From positions 6,163,717 through 6,227,716 of the forward strand of contig JAQFVV010000056.1 in assembly GCA_028023455.1 (NCBI GenBank): a DNA stretch of 64,000 nt, in the 5' to 3' direction. Made by a program: the position numbers and the translations under genes. The first letter of the stretch is position 1. Each line of letters starts with the position of its first letter. This document shows, in pieces, positions 60,160-64,000 of the stretch. This DNA comes from Epiperipatus broadwayi. Its lineage: Eukaryota; Onychophora; Udeonychophora; Euonychophora; Peripatidae. The notes beneath the pieces were generated by a model. That model had not been told where the DNA came from. It did not search any database and worked only from the letters and a program-made list of their open reading frames with translations.

Positions 60160-63100
60160 ACGGAATGAAAAAAAAAGTAAAGAAGATATAAAAACAAATG
60201 CTATTAAATAAATAAAAAAATTAAAATTTTGAAAATGAAAGAAAACATTTTAATTTAAAACATATATTTCAAATGATTCCAGAATTTTATAGCATGTGAT
60301 AGCATCTATAAATCTAAAGAACACTCCATATTTGACTTTAGGTATTAATTTTGTAATGGTCATATTCGTGCAACAAAATCCAGAGTTCTGGCAAATTATA
60401 ACAATGCTGATCCAGATGAGTTGAGATCTTGTATCTGACTATACTTCAACTATTTCACCAGCCCTCTGCCATTTACTACCCTATGGATGACCAATATGAG
60501 GTTACACTTGGTCTCAATGTAATTCACAAGAAAGCAATAAAACAGGGTGAAAAATGAGATTTGGGAATGACTGATAAACTAGTAATAATATTAAATAAAT
60601 TCACACTTATGGCTAAATAAATGGATAGATATAAATTAACATGCAACACTAAACTTGGATTGATTTGAAGTATTTTACAAGAGACACATGAAACAGAATC
60701 ACAATTTAAATATCTTTAGTAATTAAATTAAGCAAATTAATTAATATAAAACAAAACAGGAGTGCACTGGTGAAATCTTATACATGGAGGTGTTACATCA
60801 ATGATGAGCTAATTTAGTTGCAGGGATCTCATCTTCTGGGATGTACTTTTAATAATTTAATATTAAAGTTTATTACAATTTAATATCTGTGATTAATATT
60901 CATGCCTAGGTATGCTATGCCATCTATTCTAGGTTTTCTATGGGAATCTAAACCTTACAAGGATGGTGTATGATTAAAATATAACTTATTCTTACTAACA
61001 ATACATAATGAGCAATAAATATGCTCCCTATGCAGATTATTTAAGTAAACTAGATTAGACATTCAGATCAATGCTGAACTGTATAATAATAAGCAGAGCT
61101 TCTGATACTATGGCACTAAATTACTAAATAAGAATTGCAGTACGAATATATAATTAGTCATAGGATTCAGTACCAAGTACTCAGTTTCCTTGCTAGTGTA
61201 ATGTGAACCTTAGTTCGGGATATCAAGGCAGCTTTACATTTGTTTTCTGGACCCACATGTTTCACTTCTATGGAGGTGCCCAAACTAATAATTGGGTGGT
61301 CTTTCACCATAAGCCCATTTACAAAGAAAGCATAGTAAGGCATATTGCATGTATAATGCTATGTAAGAATATACTCACAATGCTTACTAGAGAATATTAA
61401 TTATTAAAATTAAAACTAATGGACGAAATACTAGTTTCGTTCTGCAAACTACCTTATTCCAGTTCACTAATTAGCATACTAAAACATGCTAAGATGGTCT
61501 TATTAAAGCAAGCTAGTTCATGAATACTAAATCTGAATAGTTTATCTAATAAACTAAGCAGGAGAAAAACATATTTGGGCTTAATTAATTGTTATTAATA
61601 TACTTTTTAAATATCAACCTTGCTATCATCTAACTATAAATATATTATTAATATGCAAACCTTAATGATAAGCTAGGACATAATAGCTTAACTAAACACA
61701 CATATATAAGAATAGGTTTCAAAATGGAGATTTATGTTTGTTAAAAAGCAACATAAATCAAATTACTGGAGAGCTTCTAATCATCTCTCTAAAGTTACTA
61801 ATTATTAATCTCCATTTTGGATTATGGCATATCATAAAACATCAATAGAATACAACAAAATAAAATAAAATAGAGTAGGCATGATTGCAGATTAAAAAAT
61901 ATACTTAATAACTAAATACATTTATTATGTTTAAGTGCATTATTTAAAATTTTGATTATTCATTTATTTAATTTAAAGTTATAATAAACATCTCTATACT
62001 TCCCCATAGTTTTTAAATTCATATAAATAAAGATATAATCTTTAGTTTCAAAAATGATTAGTAATAATCATTAGTGTATTTATCTGAAATGGATGGTGTC
62101 AAAGTTGTGAGTAGAGGGAATTTGACAATGGTAAATGAAAATGTAACAATTAATTTAAAGTTACATTAAAACTTTATATAGTTTATTTATTGAGAAATTA
62201 TTTATAAGTTTATAATTTATGAAAATTCATTAAAATAGCTAGCTTAGGAAACTTTAAGAGTAATTTAATTTAAGATCATTTTTAGAGAGCTCTGCAGAGA
62301 AAAATATTACCAATCTTCTAGTTGAGTTATCCAGCATTGCATCTAGCAGAGACATTCTTCAATAGGTCATCTCCGGATGTTTTCTTGATAGATGGCAGAA
62401 CTAGTTTCTTCAATTCCACAGCAATGAGGATGACTTGCAGTGAGTGGACAGTTACTGCTCTTCTAAAGGAAGATGGCAAAGTTAGGCTTTCTTAGCCAAT
62501 CATCTTCATTTTTAAATGGGTGTAGCTTCCAGCAACAACTGCTCCACGTATAATAGAGAGCAGATTTTGAGTGTTGTATTTTGAGGTTTCTTATATGAAT
62601 CTTCCGACAACCTCTTACCAACCTATTAATTTGTTTACATTTTTAAAATTTAATCCGTAATTTTAGCATAGTTTTGTTAACTTTTAAAATCAGTACTAAC
62701 ATTTTAAAAAAGACAAAAGCAAATTTTGAGTGAATAACAAAATAATGCAGCTTGTGTGATTTTGCTGTGCCTCAAATTGTATTTTAGATTTATTTTTAAA
62801 ATCTGTTTTTAATATCTACACAATTTTAATGAGGTGGGTGTGGCATATTTTCCAAAAATTATTCAATCTTTTAAAACTAATTCTGTTAACATAAACATTC
62901 TGCTATATATGTATCTCAGCCACCTCAGGAATTGAAATTATATGCAAGTTTTAAATGAAATGAGTAAATTTTTATATTAAATTTATAACAAATTAAAGAT
63001 ATAAAATAATATAATTGTGTTGCAACACTTATTAAATCTATTGCATTGCAGCTTCATTTGCATATACATGTAGATGTTTATACATATATAACAATGTTAA

Positions 63101-64000
63101 TATAACCTATGTTTAATTTATTATATAAATTATAATCAGATATACGTATTATGTACAGTTATACGTATATATAAGTTAACAGACACGAATATACTTAATA
63201 TACCTAAATAGGTGTAAATATATTTAAATATGTGTAGTTGGATAAATTTGAACTCAGAATAAATACAACAATGAATCATAATATGTGAAACAGGATGGGT
63301 GTCAATAAATGCCATTTCAATTTTAAGAAGTGTTTCATTTTAGAATTCTATCATTGATCTTCTCTGTTCATTTCTTTCATATATTTTTCTTCAGCTGTAA
63401 TTTTTAATAAAAGATACTTTTTTCATTAAATCATTATGGTTTAAACAAATTTTGTTAAGATTTAAGTACAAAAAACAAAAACTATTTTTTTAACAATAAA
63501 ATGTCAATTTTGCAAATAAAAAAAACAAAAACAAATAATAAGTAGAAATCTCAAAACAAACAATTTCATTTTAATCATTAGTATACAAAATGTATTGACC
63601 AATAAGTTTTATTGAAATTTAAATATTCTAAAACACACTAATATTAGAAATATTATACAAAAACTTTTCAATTAAATAAGCATTAAAAAAGAATAATAAA
63701 TTTAGTTAAACAAACATTTCAGCTAACTAATTTTCTGCTAAAAAAAGCAAAATAAATATATTGAAGCTTAAAATAAATCTAAATTTCACATACTTATTAA
63801 AAAATACATAATATAAACATATTTTTCTGTTATTACACAGACAACAAAAGTTTTTGTTCAGCAAGGACAGAAATTTATTTTCTTCTCAATAGAGCATCCT
63901 AGATATATGTAGAAATAAATCATAGTGTGTTAAATGGTTTCCAACCATGAAAATCATTCAAAGTTTAAATATCTATTGAAAGTTTTTATTGATAATAGAT
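60160..64000. other. AT-rich stretch to window end, no gene recognised
   Basis: GC-richer patches at 60350-60560, 61195-61330 and 62290-62600 lack sustained reading frames, splice context or element termini that I could identify. No similarity to other parts of the window was established. Confidence 0.45.

Overview
This window looks like a gene-poor, strongly AT-rich piece of an animal (probably invertebrate) nuclear genome. The signs are dispersed retroelement relics, long (TA)n tracts, scattered CpG-bearing islands, and the absence of bacterial-style operons, ribosome binding sites or dense coding. The species cannot be named from sequence alone. Almost all recognisable protein-coding sequence belongs to transposable elements, and no complete host gene was found. 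Most short open frames are chance openings in AT-rich DNA or antisense shadows of the retroelements.

The dominant content is Penelope-like elements (PLEs: reverse transcriptase plus GIY-YIG endonuclease). One open frame of 802 codons carries both domains (31501-33909, minus). A ~2.4 kb PLE at 28871-31287 is flanked by ~608 bp inverted copies of its own 3' end. A ~3 kb near-perfect palindrome at 57168-60152 has two arms that each carry a decayed PLE C-terminus and 3' region. Shorter pieces lie at 24534-25519, 28520-28769, 38545-39165 and about 39925-40293. Their 3' regions carry a hairpin-GAAA motif resembling a divergent hammerhead ribozyme.

Other elements, left to right: a repeat unit at 25-160 with a second copy at 14615-14775; an RTE-type LINE 3' fragment (704-1107); two ~0.73 kb piggyBac-like MITEs in opposite orientation with TTAA sites (1847-2592 and ~3202-3922); a non-autonomous LTR retroelement (22251-26743) whose 3' LTR holds a PLE with a 12 bp target duplication; a decayed coiled-coil-type coding relic (~34540-35760, minus); a 5'-truncated but open RTE LINE with 8 bp target duplications (40805-41528); a 1.18 kb Tc1/mariner (Tigger/pogo-like) MITE with TA duplications (46247-47424); a decayed RTE LINE covering endonuclease to C-terminus (49021-51300); and a hairpin of two inverted tRNA-like units (55101-55257).

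Host-gene hints are weak. There is a CpG-bearing candidate first coding exon with a splice donor at 12640-12825. There is also a candidate gene at 43.69-45.4 kb with a TATA box and an initiator 28 bp apart, a GC-richer open stretch, and a strong 3' splice site followed by AATAAA. The remaining long AT-rich stretches show nothing recognisable.
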